From CAYWWY01 sp964462525 (GTDB lineage: Bacteria; Thermotogota; Thermotogae; MWEM01), in the NCBI GenBank assembly GCA_964462525.1, contig CAYWWY010000002.1, positions 124,001 through 188,000 on the forward strand: a stretch of DNA of 64,000 nucleotides, in the 5' to 3' direction. A program made the translations under genes and the position numbers. This document shows positions 43,919 to 52,043 of this stretch, piece after piece. The first letter of the stretch is position 1. The number at the start of each line of letters is the position of its first letter. The notes beneath the pieces are model-generated. The model was given only the letters and a program-made list of their open reading frames with translations. It was not told the origin of the DNA and ran no database searches.

Positions 43919-44194
43919 TTGGAAATCTTTTCTCTGATCTTTTTTCTTATAGGAGCTTTCTTCTTAATTATGGGTACGATGGGTATGATCATCATGAAAA
44001 GCAATTTGATCAGAATCCACTTTAGTGGAATATCAGATACCGTTGGCGTTATCTTAATTGTTGGTGGCTTGGGATTTCTCTATCCAGAAAATCTCTGGAA
44101 GTTTCTGCTCTTGATTGTTTTACTCGCCATAACAGGCCCGATTTCAGCGATGGCTATAGCCCGGGCAGTATTTGAGCGCGGAAAAAGAAAGTAG
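43919..44194 (+). CDS. MnhG/MrpG-like small membrane protein
   Basis: A 91-residue protein with three membrane segments. FFLIGAFFLIMGTMGMI and RIHFSGISDTVGVILIVGGL match the MnhG subunit of Na+/H+ antiporters (PhaG/MnhG family). The other Mrp subunits are absent here, so it either works with subunits encoded elsewhere or has a separate role. TTG start with AAGGA upstream, 5 bases after the second permease stop, so it is probably in the same transcript. Confidence 0.72.
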   Translation: MEIFSLIFFLIGAFFLIMGTMGMIIMKSNLIRIHFSGISDTVGVILIVGGLGFLYPENLWKFLLLIVLLAITGPISAMAIARAVFERGKRK

Positions 44195-44247
44195 TCAATG
44201 GTTGTTTTTCGAAATAACCTATCTTACAACGGGAGGGATGAAAAAAC

Positions 44248-45507
44248 ATGAGGAAAGCTGTAATGATTGTGGGATTGGTTTTGCTTCTTACAATGGCACT
44301 TATTGGACAGAAAGTAACCGTAGAGTTCTGGCACGCTATGGGTGGCGGCCATGGTGAGGCTTTGGCTGAAATCGTCGATATGTTCAATCAGCAGAATCCA
44401 GCCATAAAAATCGAAGCCATCTATGTGGGGAACTATAATGCGCTTCAGCAAAAACTCTTGGCTAGTGTTCAAAGCGATACACTTCCCGTCATATCGCAGG
44501 CATATTCCAACTGGACATCTAAACTACTTCAAAGCGATGTGGTCCAAGAGATCAGCTCTTTTATCAATGACCCAATCGTCGGTTGGACTCAAGCACAATG
44601 GGAAGACATCTGGAAACCGTTCCGCGAAATGGGCACTTGGGGAGATACGGTCTATGGAGTTCCGTTTAACAAAAGTGTTTATGTGATGTACTACAACACA
44701 GATTTGCTGGATTTTTCCGGTCTGGATATCCCAACCACAATGGACGAGCTCTATGCCGTGGCCAAAGAACTAACAGTTGACGAAACCGGAGACGGAGTGA
44801 TTGACCAATATGGCATTGGATTCCGATCAACCGTCGATCACTTTACTGTCTTTCTTTTGGCTATGGGTGGGGAAATTATGGCAACCAATCCGGATGGAAC
44901 ATATACTGTGACCATCAATTCTCAAGAAGCGCGAAATACCTTTGCCTTTATGAAAAAGATGATGGACGAGGGAATCGCATTTGTTGAAGGCGGTTATTTG
45001 GATGGTCCTTTTGGCGACGGAAGAATCGCAATTTTCATTGAAACCGTCGCAAGCAAACCTTACGTGGATCGCGCATCCCTCGGGAAACACGACTGGAACT
45101 GGGCCGCTATTCCTACTGGCGTTACCTTCCGGCCCCCCTTCGCGGGTACAGAACTCATCATGTATAAGAGCGCAAGTGACCAGGAAAAAGCAGCCGCATG
45201 GGAATTCATGAAGTTTTTGACCAGCCCAACCGTAACGACATTCTGGTCATTGAAAACCGGTTATGTTCCCGTGCGAAAGAGCGCTTTGGATACCTCTCAG
45301 TGGAAGACATTCGTCCGAATTGATCAGAAAGCAGGCATTCCGGTTGAGTTCCTAGAATACGGGTATTCTGACCCAAAACCGGATGTATGGGAAGAAGTCC
45401 GAACGTTGATGAACACGCTTGTGCAAAACGTGCTCCATGACAAGTGGACCATAGACGAAGGTCTTCAAATTACAGAAGCAGAGATCCTAAAACTGATGAA
45501 TCAGTAA
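44248..45507 (+). CDS. Sugar ABC-transporter substrate-binding protein (UgpB-like)
   Basis: A 419-residue exported family 1 binding protein. The signal peptide covers residues 1-20; the mature part starts KVTVEFWHAMGGGHGEAL and has VYGVPFNKSVYVMYYN and GIAFVEGGYLDGPFGDGRIA. Relatives bind glycerol phosphate, maltose or oligosaccharides. No permease or ATPase of this type adjoins it, so its partners are elsewhere. GGGAGG precedes the ATG at a rather long spacing (12). A bidirectional terminator follows. Confidence 0.87.
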   Translation: MRKAVMIVGLVLLLTMALIGQKVTVEFWHAMGGGHGEALAEIVDMFNQQNPAIKIEAIYVGNYNALQQKLLASVQSDTLPVISQAYSNWTSKLLQSDVVQEISSFINDPIVGWTQAQWEDIWKPFREMGTWGDTVYGVPFNKSVYVMYYNTDLLDFSGLDIPTTMDELYAVAKELTVDETGDGVIDQYGIGFRSTVDHFTVFLLAMGGEIMATNPDGTYTVTINSQEARNTFAFMKKMMDEGIAFVEGGYLDGPFGDGRIAIFIETVASKPYVDRASLGKHDWNWAAIPTGVTFRPPFAGTELIMYKSASDQEKAAAWEFMKFLTSPTVTTFWSLKTGYVPVRKSALDTSQWKTFVRIDQKAGIPVEFLEYGYSDPKPDVWEEVRTLMNTLVQNVLHDKWTIDEGLQITEAEILKLMNQ

Positions 45508-45525
45508 CTCCCCTTCATCTGTTTA

Positions 45526-45558
45526 TGAAAAAAGGCGGGATTCTTCCCGCCTTTTTTT
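45526..45558. terminator. Bidirectional intrinsic terminator
   Basis: AAAAAAGGCGGGA, loop TTCT, TCCCGCCTTTTTTT. It ends the sugar-binding-protein gene on the plus strand and folD on the minus strand; the last T bases form part of the folD stop. Confidence 0.9.
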
Positions 45559-46402
45559 ATAGACCTGTTGCCTTCGCAACATTACGCATCAGAATCTGCG
45601 TGGTGACCCCCCCAACCCCTCCAGGCACAGGAGTAATACGGACCTTTTTTCCTGAATCTTTCAGAGAGTCCATATCAACATCCCCTACGACTTTTTCGTC
45701 AACGACGTTTATTCCCACATCAATGACTACGCAGTTGTCCGGAATCTCTTCAACCCCAATTAAGCCAGCCTTTCCGGCTGCCACTACGATCAATTCCGAT
45801 TCCAATAAAACCTTTCGTAAGTCGTTGGTTTGCGTATGGCAAACAGTAGGTGTCGCACCCAGCCTTCTTTCTAATACCATCAAAGCCAACGGTCTACCGA
45901 CGGTATTGCTTCTTCCGATTATGGTCATCCGCTTTCCTAAGAGAGAAATTTCGTAATGGGAAAGAATCATAATGACAGCTTCCGCCGTGCAAGGATAGAA
46001 AAAGGCCTGTTCGTATACAATAAGCCCGAGGTTTTGTGGTGTGCGTCCTTCGATGTCTTTTTTTGGGTTCAATTCTTGAAGCACTCGCACTTCATCCATT
46101 CCTTTGGGTAAAGGATGAGCGATCATAATTCCATGGACGTCTTTTCTCGCATTCAGATCATGGACGGTTTGAATGATGGTTTGTTCATCCACCCCATCAC
46201 CTAACGCTATGTGAGAGAAGCGAATGCCTATACCTTCTGCTTGCCTTCTTTGCGATTCAATGTAGGTGAGTGTATCATCAGATGCCCCTGCGCTTATTGT
46301 AACCAAAGATGGAACAATACCTCTGTCGATTTTTTTTTGAACGGCATCCGACGTTTCTTTTTTAATCTGTGCCGCAATCGGTTTCCCTTTAAGCAATTCC
46401 AT
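45557..46402 (-). CDS. folD: Bifunctional methylene-THF dehydrogenase/cyclohydrolase
   Basis: A 281-residue FolD, which interconverts methylene-, methenyl- and formyl-tetrahydrofolate. The NADP site GRSNTVGRPLALMVLERRLGA and TPVPGGVGGVTTQILMRN are clear. The active-site residues differ: Gln51 stands where the catalytic Lys (Lys56 in the human enzyme) is expected (Y-I-E-S-Q), Ala95 replaces the Gln of the VQLPLP motif, and Glu118 replaces the second Asp of KDVDG. Start 46402 has GGAGGTG at spacing 7. It follows dnaE by 16 bases. Confidence 0.9.
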   Translation of the reverse strand: MELLKGKPIAAQIKKETSDAVQKKIDRGIVPSLVTISAGASDDTLTYIESQRRQAEGIGIRFSHIALGDGVDEQTIIQTVHDLNARKDVHGIMIAHPLPKGMDEVRVLQELNPKKDIEGRTPQNLGLIVYEQAFFYPCTAEAVIMILSHYEISLLGKRMTIIGRSNTVGRPLALMVLERRLGATPTVCHTQTNDLRKVLLESELIVVAAGKAGLIGVEEIPDNCVVIDVGINVVDEKVVGDVDMDSLKDSGKKVRITPVPGGVGGVTTQILMRNVAKATGL

Positions 46403-46418
46403 GGTTGCACCTCCAGTC

Positions 46419-49283
46419 TTAGGTTTGCCATTCGACGTGAATTCTTGTCGTTCCAACCGTTACCGATATGATTTGCACCCCTACTGATTGGAGTGCTTCT
46501 TTTGCTTTGGATATTCGTTCCCATTCGCCAGGAGTTAGCGAGTCTTCAATTAATAGTTCTTTCGTTGAAGGAAGGAACATACCCAAAGGCATCCAACCAC
46601 TTCTCCATCCACAAAAAACAATGGTTTTTTCGCCCGGGTCACCTCTGAACTCGTTCTTTTTCAGCTGCTCAATACCACTGACAAAAACAGGTTCGCTCTG
46701 TTCCGGGCTGTTTTGCATCACAAAAAATCGAAACGAATCGTCTCTCGAAAAAGGCTGAAACTTCAGCCCTGAGTAAGGAAATAGGGAAGGGCTAAATCCA
46801 AAGAGTTCCATCTGATCAAGTATTAAATTCGCTGATTGCTTTTTTTCTGTTTTTTTTGGAAAAGAATTCGGTTGCTTCGCTTTTCCAAAAATTTCATTCC
46901 CAAGGTCCTTCACTTCCTGTTGATACCGATGATACAAAGATAATACTTCTGAGCAACTCGGATGATACCCAAACAAAGCGTCTAGCGCCCCACTTAAAGC
47001 TAATGACCGTAAAACCGCGTCAGACAGAAGGGTTGACGCGTTCCGGCATATTCCTTCAAAACCTCGCTTCGCTCCTGAGAGCGTATCGCTTCGGAGTTGG
47101 ATGCATTCTCGAATCCAAGACAACGGAAGGTTGGGGATCAACGAAAGGCCCAATCGCACCCCGTTACCTTCAGGCAGGCATAAAGCATCTGAGCGAAGAA
47201 CATCCATCGGCAATACAGACAATCCATTATAAAACGCTTCCTGCATAACCCAAAAACAATCATGGGGTTGAGAAGCACATTGGTGAATCCAGCGACTATA
47301 GAAAAGAGCGGGATCTCGCTTTTTTGCCCACACGCATGCCAGAGTCAAATACACGTAAGCAGAAGCATGGGCTTTAGGAAAGGCATAAAGAGCAAGGTGA
47401 TCCATATCCGCAAACATCCGTTCGGCATATTCCCGATCCAAACCATTTTCTCCCGCGTTCTGAATCCATTGATGATACAGTCTTTTCCACTCTTCTGTAT
47501 CCTTAGAAATCCTTTTTTTTCGGAATTGATTTGCTTCTTTTCCAGAAAACCCGCCAAATCGCATCAATATCTCCATCAATTGCTCTTGGTATATTGGAAG
47601 ACCAAAGGTTTCCCCCAAGATCTCTTGTAGATCGGGGTGTGGCAGTTTTTGCCCACTTTGATTCTCTTTCATCTGGAGCATTCTCTCTGTCATACCGCTT
47701 TGAATCGGTCCGGGACGGTTTAGGGAGATTAGAGCCCGGGTCTCCTGAAGATTGATTGGCTGGAACCGATCTGTAATCGATCGGCCAAAGCTGCTATCCA
47801 GCTGAAATATCCCACAAAGGTTTCTCGGATGAATCCGAGAATATAGATCCGGATCATCGATTGGAATCGATTCGATTGGGGTTTCCACCCGTTTCAGAAA
47901 ACTGAGGGTACTCAATCCCAAAAGATCCAGTTTGGTATACCCCAATTCAGCCAAGTCTCCCATATCATATTGCGATACCATCAAATCTTTCTGGCGCATC
48001 ATGGGAAGAATTGACAAAAGGTCTTCCTCCGAAAACAATAAACCTGCTGCATGCGTGGAAGTATTGCGGGGTAGTTTTGCGATCATCTTGATTCCGTTAT
48101 TTCTGATGAACGACCTTTCTTCTTGGGAAAACTGATCTGATTTCCATTCAAGCAAATGCTTCAAACCCTTATCTCCGAATGTTCCAAAGGTAATGATCCT
48201 ACATAAATGATCTTTTCCATAGCGATCTGCCAACAACAGAAATAGATGATTTCTCTGAGTATCCTCAAAATCGATATCGATATCCGGTTCATCAAATCGA
48301 TCATGGCTTAAAAACCGCTCAAACAAAAGCCCCTCTTTTATGGGATCGGGGTAAGTGATGCCTAAAAGATGAACAACCAAAGAGCTCACCGCCGAACCCC
48401 GCCCGGGTCCAACCCAACAATCATTTTGTTTTGCAACGGTGACGATATCCCGTACCAACAAAAGGTATCGAAAAAATCCCCTCTTTGAAAAGATGTCCAT
48501 CTCTTTCTCCAAACGGTCTTGATATCGAGAATCCTTTTTCAAAAGCGATCGATCGGAAAAACAGGAACGAACCATTGCCTCTTCATCCATTTGATCCACT
48601 CGGCTTTTCCAATCAGGCGGCAAAGGATACTGAATCGCTCGCTTGAGGGTGTATGGTTCAAACAGAGAAAGGATCTTTTGTAAGGTCTCTAAACCGTAAT
48701 CCACAATGGGATTTTTTCCTGCCCAAGCAATTGGGTTTTCAAAGGCAATTCCGTTTTCAGTGCCTTTAGTGGTTGGCTGGATTTTTGCTAAGATTTCCAA
48801 TTGAAGCTTGTCTTCTTCCCGAAGAAGAACGACAGGAGGAAAAAAAAGAAGAAGATTGATAGGGATGAATTGGGATGGATCAGTATTTACCTGATCGGGA
48901 TAAACTGCGAAGTAAGAGTGTGGATGGTTCGACGCCTTGCTCGAAAAATCGTTCACCGGACATTGGAATACTTTGAGAGTTTCTTCAGAAGCAAGCAAGG
49001 AACCTAGTTGGTACCGTTCATTTTGATAGGCAACCAGTTGAAGGTACCCACGAATATTTCTTGCAAATACATTGACTCTCGTTTTGTCTTTCTGCTCAAT
49101 TTCGATTCCTGCAATAGGGAGTAGCTGGTTTCGCTCGGCTTCCGTAAAAAGTTTCGCGATTCCATGCATGCGTCGATCGCACAGGGCAATATAGGACAAA
49201 TCTTTCTCTAACGCAGCATGGGCGAGACCTTCAACAGTAATGAGGGATATACCCAACTCATAACAGGAATGAACGTGAAGCAA
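46419..49283 (-). CDS. dnaE: DNA polymerase III alpha subunit, short DnaE type
   Basis: A 954-residue replicative or repair C-family polymerase. The N-terminal PHP domain starts LHVHSCYELG, the palm aspartates are in EPDIDIDFED, and GPGRGSAVSSLV and HAAGLLFSEEDL are typical; the fingers end with AYVYLTLACVWAKKRDPALFYS. It is about 200 residues shorter than E. coli DnaE, mainly at the C-terminus. Some PHP metal ligands look changed (LCDRRMHG for the usual TDHG), so proofreading by PHP is doubtful. TTG start with GGAG at spacing 8. Lies between a membrane protein gene and folD. Confidence 0.9.
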   Translation of the reverse strand: MLHVHSCYELGISLITVEGLAHAALEKDLSYIALCDRRMHGIAKLFTEAERNQLLPIAGIEIEQKDKTRVNVFARNIRGYLQLVAYQNERYQLGSLLASEETLKVFQCPVNDFSSKASNHPHSYFAVYPDQVNTDPSQFIPINLLLFFPPVVLLREEDKLQLEILAKIQPTTKGTENGIAFENPIAWAGKNPIVDYGLETLQKILSLFEPYTLKRAIQYPLPPDWKSRVDQMDEEAMVRSCFSDRSLLKKDSRYQDRLEKEMDIFSKRGFFRYLLLVRDIVTVAKQNDCWVGPGRGSAVSSLVVHLLGITYPDPIKEGLLFERFLSHDRFDEPDIDIDFEDTQRNHLFLLLADRYGKDHLCRIITFGTFGDKGLKHLLEWKSDQFSQEERSFIRNNGIKMIAKLPRNTSTHAAGLLFSEEDLLSILPMMRQKDLMVSQYDMGDLAELGYTKLDLLGLSTLSFLKRVETPIESIPIDDPDLYSRIHPRNLCGIFQLDSSFGRSITDRFQPINLQETRALISLNRPGPIQSGMTERMLQMKENQSGQKLPHPDLQEILGETFGLPIYQEQLMEILMRFGGFSGKEANQFRKKRISKDTEEWKRLYHQWIQNAGENGLDREYAERMFADMDHLALYAFPKAHASAYVYLTLACVWAKKRDPALFYSRWIHQCASQPHDCFWVMQEAFYNGLSVLPMDVLRSDALCLPEGNGVRLGLSLIPNLPLSWIRECIQLRSDTLSGAKRGFEGICRNASTLLSDAVLRSLALSGALDALFGYHPSCSEVLSLYHRYQQEVKDLGNEIFGKAKQPNSFPKKTEKKQSANLILDQMELFGFSPSLFPYSGLKFQPFSRDDSFRFFVMQNSPEQSEPVFVSGIEQLKKNEFRGDPGEKTIVFCGWRSGWMPLGMFLPSTKELLIEDSLTPGEWERISKAKEALQSVGVQIISVTVGTTRIHVEWQT

Positions 49284-49300
49284 TCCGACGCTCCTATACC

Positions 49301-49933
49301 CTAATTTTTCGCTTGTTCCAAAGGACTAGATTGCTGGGCCCGGGATATCAAGCGATATTCCAGCATAAACCAATAAACACCCATACTAAGCAGAGATTTC
49401 CAAAGAGCCTTTTGCATTGCTCGTATGGTTGCAGAATCGATGTCTACTCTTTCTTTTGATTTCTGAGCAAGGATTCCCAGGAGTTCTTTCCATGATAGAG
49501 AGAAGAAAAAAACAGCAACCACAGCAAAAACTACAGAAGCCCAGCGAAATCCGATTCCGTCGGTAAATGACCAAAAAAACACGCTTGTCCCCGACCAGAA
49601 GGCAAAAACTATTAGCAGTGTTTGAGTTTGACGAATGGAGGAAATGGTTGCTTTGGATTTTGCCTTGGATGGGGGCGATCGATCTTTCTTTCCTCCGCTT
49701 GGTTTTACCGGGCTATTCAGAACCTGATCCCTCAGGCGCGAGTTTATCAGCATAGCCAAAGACCACTGAAGGATAATCATCATCATTATGCTGATCTGCG
49801 ACAGAATTCCCATTACGGTAGTCATAACGGGGGCCGTCTCTGCATTCCCCTGACTGGCAATACCAAGAAGAATCCCCGCAAATAAACAAGACATCGATAC
49901 AACACCTATAGACGGTTCCATATCTCGAAACAC
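49301..49933 (-). CDS. Hypothetical membrane protein
   Basis: A 210-residue protein with four likely membrane segments: two near the N-terminus (about residues 10-27 and 37-58) and two in the middle (about 108-124 and 131-149), then an amphipathic C-terminal part. A basic, Ser/Lys-rich loop (about 75-100) lies between the pairs, presumably in the cytoplasm. No family recognised. GTG start with GGAGG at spacing 7. It leads the dnaE-folD operon and has its own promoter. Confidence 0.68.
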   Translation of the reverse strand: MFRDMEPSIGVVSMSCLFAGILLGIASQGNAETAPVMTTVMGILSQISIMMMIILQWSLAMLINSRLRDQVLNSPVKPSGGKKDRSPPSKAKSKATISSIRQTQTLLIVFAFWSGTSVFFWSFTDGIGFRWASVVFAVVAVFFFSLSWKELLGILAQKSKERVDIDSATIRAMQKALWKSLLSMGVYWFMLEYRLISRAQQSSPLEQAKN

Positions 49934-49969
49934 GCAATGACCTCCCTTGCAGCCGTTATTCTGATCATG

Positions 49970-49978
49970 ATTATACCA
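49970..49978 (-). promoter_or_regulatory. Extended -10 promoter TGGTATAAT for the dnaE-folD operon
   Basis: Minus-strand TGGTATAAT, 37 bases upstream of the GTG at 49933. The -35 is not clear. The divergent gene pair at 50096 starts 120 bases away. Confidence 0.55.
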
Positions 49979-50032
49979 TAATTCCTTGTTGCAAAGGGTA
50001 TTGAAAATGATATGGAAAAGTAGTGGGCAATA

Positions 50033-50041
50033 TGCTATGAT
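50033..50041 (+). promoter_or_regulatory. Extended -10 box ATGCTATGAT before the coiled-coil/ATPase pair
   Basis: TATGAT at 50036-50041 is preceded by TGC, an extended -10, about 55 bases upstream of the ATG at 50096. TGGAAA at 17 bases is a weak -35. Confidence 0.4.
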
Positions 50042-50095
50042 ATAGGCAGTAGTGAAATTGATTATTTTTCTGGGGTATCGTTGGGGGGGTCAACC

Positions 50096-50806
50096 ATGGA
50101 ATGGTTACTGGTTATATTGATTGCTGGATCGTTGTTTTTTACATTAATGGGAAATTTCAAAATCTCACGACTGGAAGAGCATTCCCAAAAACAAGCAGAA
50201 GAAGCATTTACAGAGAGAGAAAAGTGGAAGAATCAATGGATCGAAAAAGATAAAGCAATTCATCAGACTCTGAATGATATCCAACATCAACTCAAGGAAT
50301 CGATCGAAGAATTCCAAACGATTGCCATACAAGCGATTCGAAAAGATATCCGCTCTCTGGAACAAGTGTTTGCTCGGATTCAACAGCAAATCGAATCCAT
50401 GAAAGACCACCTCCAAGAAGAAACCATCCCAGATCAAAGTTCTCCTGTTCCCGAACAACCAACAGAGCTAAAGCCTTCTTTTGAAGAACCTGCCGCTCCT
50501 GCCAATCGGTTTTTACCTTCCATTCTTGAGCGGATGCGCTCCTTTTCATCGGACGAAGAACACCTCATGATAAAGGTCTTTCAAACGGAAGCGAGCCGTT
50601 GGCATCGTCCTTCTGAGGCAGGAATCTCAGAAACTACCTCAAAACTAATTTTCCCCCTTTTGGGGAGAAAACTGATCATCAACGGAGTTCCGATTGTAAA
50701 GATGAAAGAGTCAGGAGGATTCGTCAAGTTTCTTTGGGGGGATGGTCTTGCCGACGCGGAACAAGAGTCTATTGCTGCATACTTTGCTGATGAGGTGAAA
50801 GAATGA
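50096..50806 (+). CDS. Membrane-anchored coiled-coil protein paired with a P-loop ATPase
   Basis: A 236-residue protein: one N-terminal membrane segment (residues 3-21), a coiled coil (about 30-115, rich in E, K, Q with repeats such as IRSLEQVFARIQQQIESM), a Pro-rich linker (about 115-145), and a globular C-terminal domain (about 150-236, SKLIFPLLGRKLIINGVPIV). The layout resembles RmuC or other membrane-tethered coiled coils, but the C-terminal domain is not RmuC. ATG at 50096 chosen for the GGGGG site 7 bases before. The stop overlaps the ATPase gene by 4 bases. Confidence 0.75.
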   Translation: MEWLLVILIAGSLFFTLMGNFKISRLEEHSQKQAEEAFTEREKWKNQWIEKDKAIHQTLNDIQHQLKESIEEFQTIAIQAIRKDIRSLEQVFARIQQQIESMKDHLQEETIPDQSSPVPEQPTELKPSFEEPAAPANRFLPSILERMRSFSSDEEHLMIKVFQTEASRWHRPSEAGISETTSKLIFPLLGRKLIINGVPIVKMKESGGFVKFLWGDGLADAEQESIAAYFADEVKE

Positions 50807-52035
50807 CTCCATTTGAAGAAGAAATCATTCGCTCTCTCAGAAATGGGTCCGATTTGCCCTTTGGTGCAGCTTCACGCTTGATTTGTGGGCGGGAACGAGA
50901 AGAGACCATTATCATCAAAGATTTACAGTTCGTTGCAAAAGGGGGGTCTGCGCTTCGCGTGTTTTTGGGGGATTATGGCACTGGGAAAAGCATGCTCGGC
51001 CGCTATGCCCTCGAAAAAGGCTTGGAGAATAATATGCTTCCAATCTATACCTCCGAACCCCCCCTACACAAACCGATTGAAGCCTATCAGGCGCTTGTTA
51101 AAGGGATTATTACTCCTGAGTTTTCAGGGGAATCCTTATACTATCTCCTGTCCCAATGGTCGGAAAAGATGATTGAAAGCATGAAAGAAAAAGGACTCAA
51201 ACTTGAAGAGCTCGAATCGTTTTTGGGCGCGATCCGAGACAAGGTAAAAGAGCATGAGTATACCAATGACTTCTATGAAGCAATCTCTGCGTTCGTTGAA
51301 GGTCAGATTACCGGACGAGAAGACATCAAAAAACGGGTCATTGATTGGATGTCGGGCCAAAGAGTCAGTTTACGCGAGTTAAAAGACATCCGCGTTGTCC
51401 GTAGGGTTGAATCGCGGGAAGAAAGTTTTCTTTTTTTAAAAGACCTCCTCAAACTCTCACAAGCCATTGATTATTCGGGAATTGTCGTTGTTTTCGATGA
51501 GCTTGAACTAACCCAAAACCTTCGAATGGACTTGGTGATTCGCAACTATAACGCTTTGAGAGAAATCTTGGATATGATTTCTTCAAAAGACTTGCCCAAT
51601 CTGTATATGATTTGGTTGGGTACCCCTAGTTGGTTCGAAAACGGCGAACGGGGTGTCAAGAGTTATTTAGCGCTCCATGATCGATTGAGATCCGAACTGT
51701 CAATGACCACCGAATCCACTGTACAATATCTTTCTTCTATCCGCCCAGACATCTTTTCAGACCTGTATCAGCAAGTATCCTCTTTATACCGCGATGCCTA
51801 CTCGTTTGATGGGATTGCTCAAGTGGACGAGACATGGAAAGAGAAACTCAAAGAATTCCTGGCGAGTCCATTTCATCAAGATCAATTTGTTGAGATGCGA
51901 CAAGTGGTGAAAAGCATTGTTGAATTTCTGGATATGTTGAAAGACGGAATCGACGCTTCAAAAGCCTTTGAGCTAATTACGGGAAAAACCAAAGAACAGA
52001 ACTCCGAAGATCCCTTCGAATTTTGGAGCACCTAA
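50803..52035 (+). CDS. P-loop ATPase related to BrxC/BrxD (DUF2791-like)
   Basis: A 410-residue AAA-type ATPase. Walker A is GDYGTGKSM (about residue 56), Walker B is VVVFDELE (about residue 229), and a sensor-like IWLGTPSWFE lies at about 268. The opening, which binds a short helix before ICGREREE, and the sequence around both motifs resemble the BREX ATP-binding domain family (formerly DUF2791). The usual BREX partners (PglX, PglZ, BrxL) are absent, so this is not a BREX island. The ATG overlaps the coiled-coil gene (ATGA); the two probably act together at the membrane. Assignment is from memory of the family. Confidence 0.68.
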   Translation: MTPFEEEIIRSLRNGSDLPFGAASRLICGREREETIIIKDLQFVAKGGSALRVFLGDYGTGKSMLGRYALEKGLENNMLPIYTSEPPLHKPIEAYQALVKGIITPEFSGESLYYLLSQWSEKMIESMKEKGLKLEELESFLGAIRDKVKEHEYTNDFYEAISAFVEGQITGREDIKKRVIDWMSGQRVSLRELKDIRVVRRVESREESFLFLKDLLKLSQAIDYSGIVVVFDELELTQNLRMDLVIRNYNALREILDMISSKDLPNLYMIWLGTPSWFENGERGVKSYLALHDRLRSELSMTTESTVQYLSSIRPDIFSDLYQQVSSLYRDAYSFDGIAQVDETWKEKLKEFLASPFHQDQFVEMRQVVKSIVEFLDMLKDGIDASKAFELITGKTKEQNSEDPFEFWST

Positions 52036-52043
52036 CTTTCTAA

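Noticed and set aside
50803..52035. A full BREX phage-defence island
   Set aside because: Only one BrxC/BrxD-like ATPase is present; methyltransferase, PglZ phosphatase and Lon-like genes are absent and the flanks are housekeeping genes.
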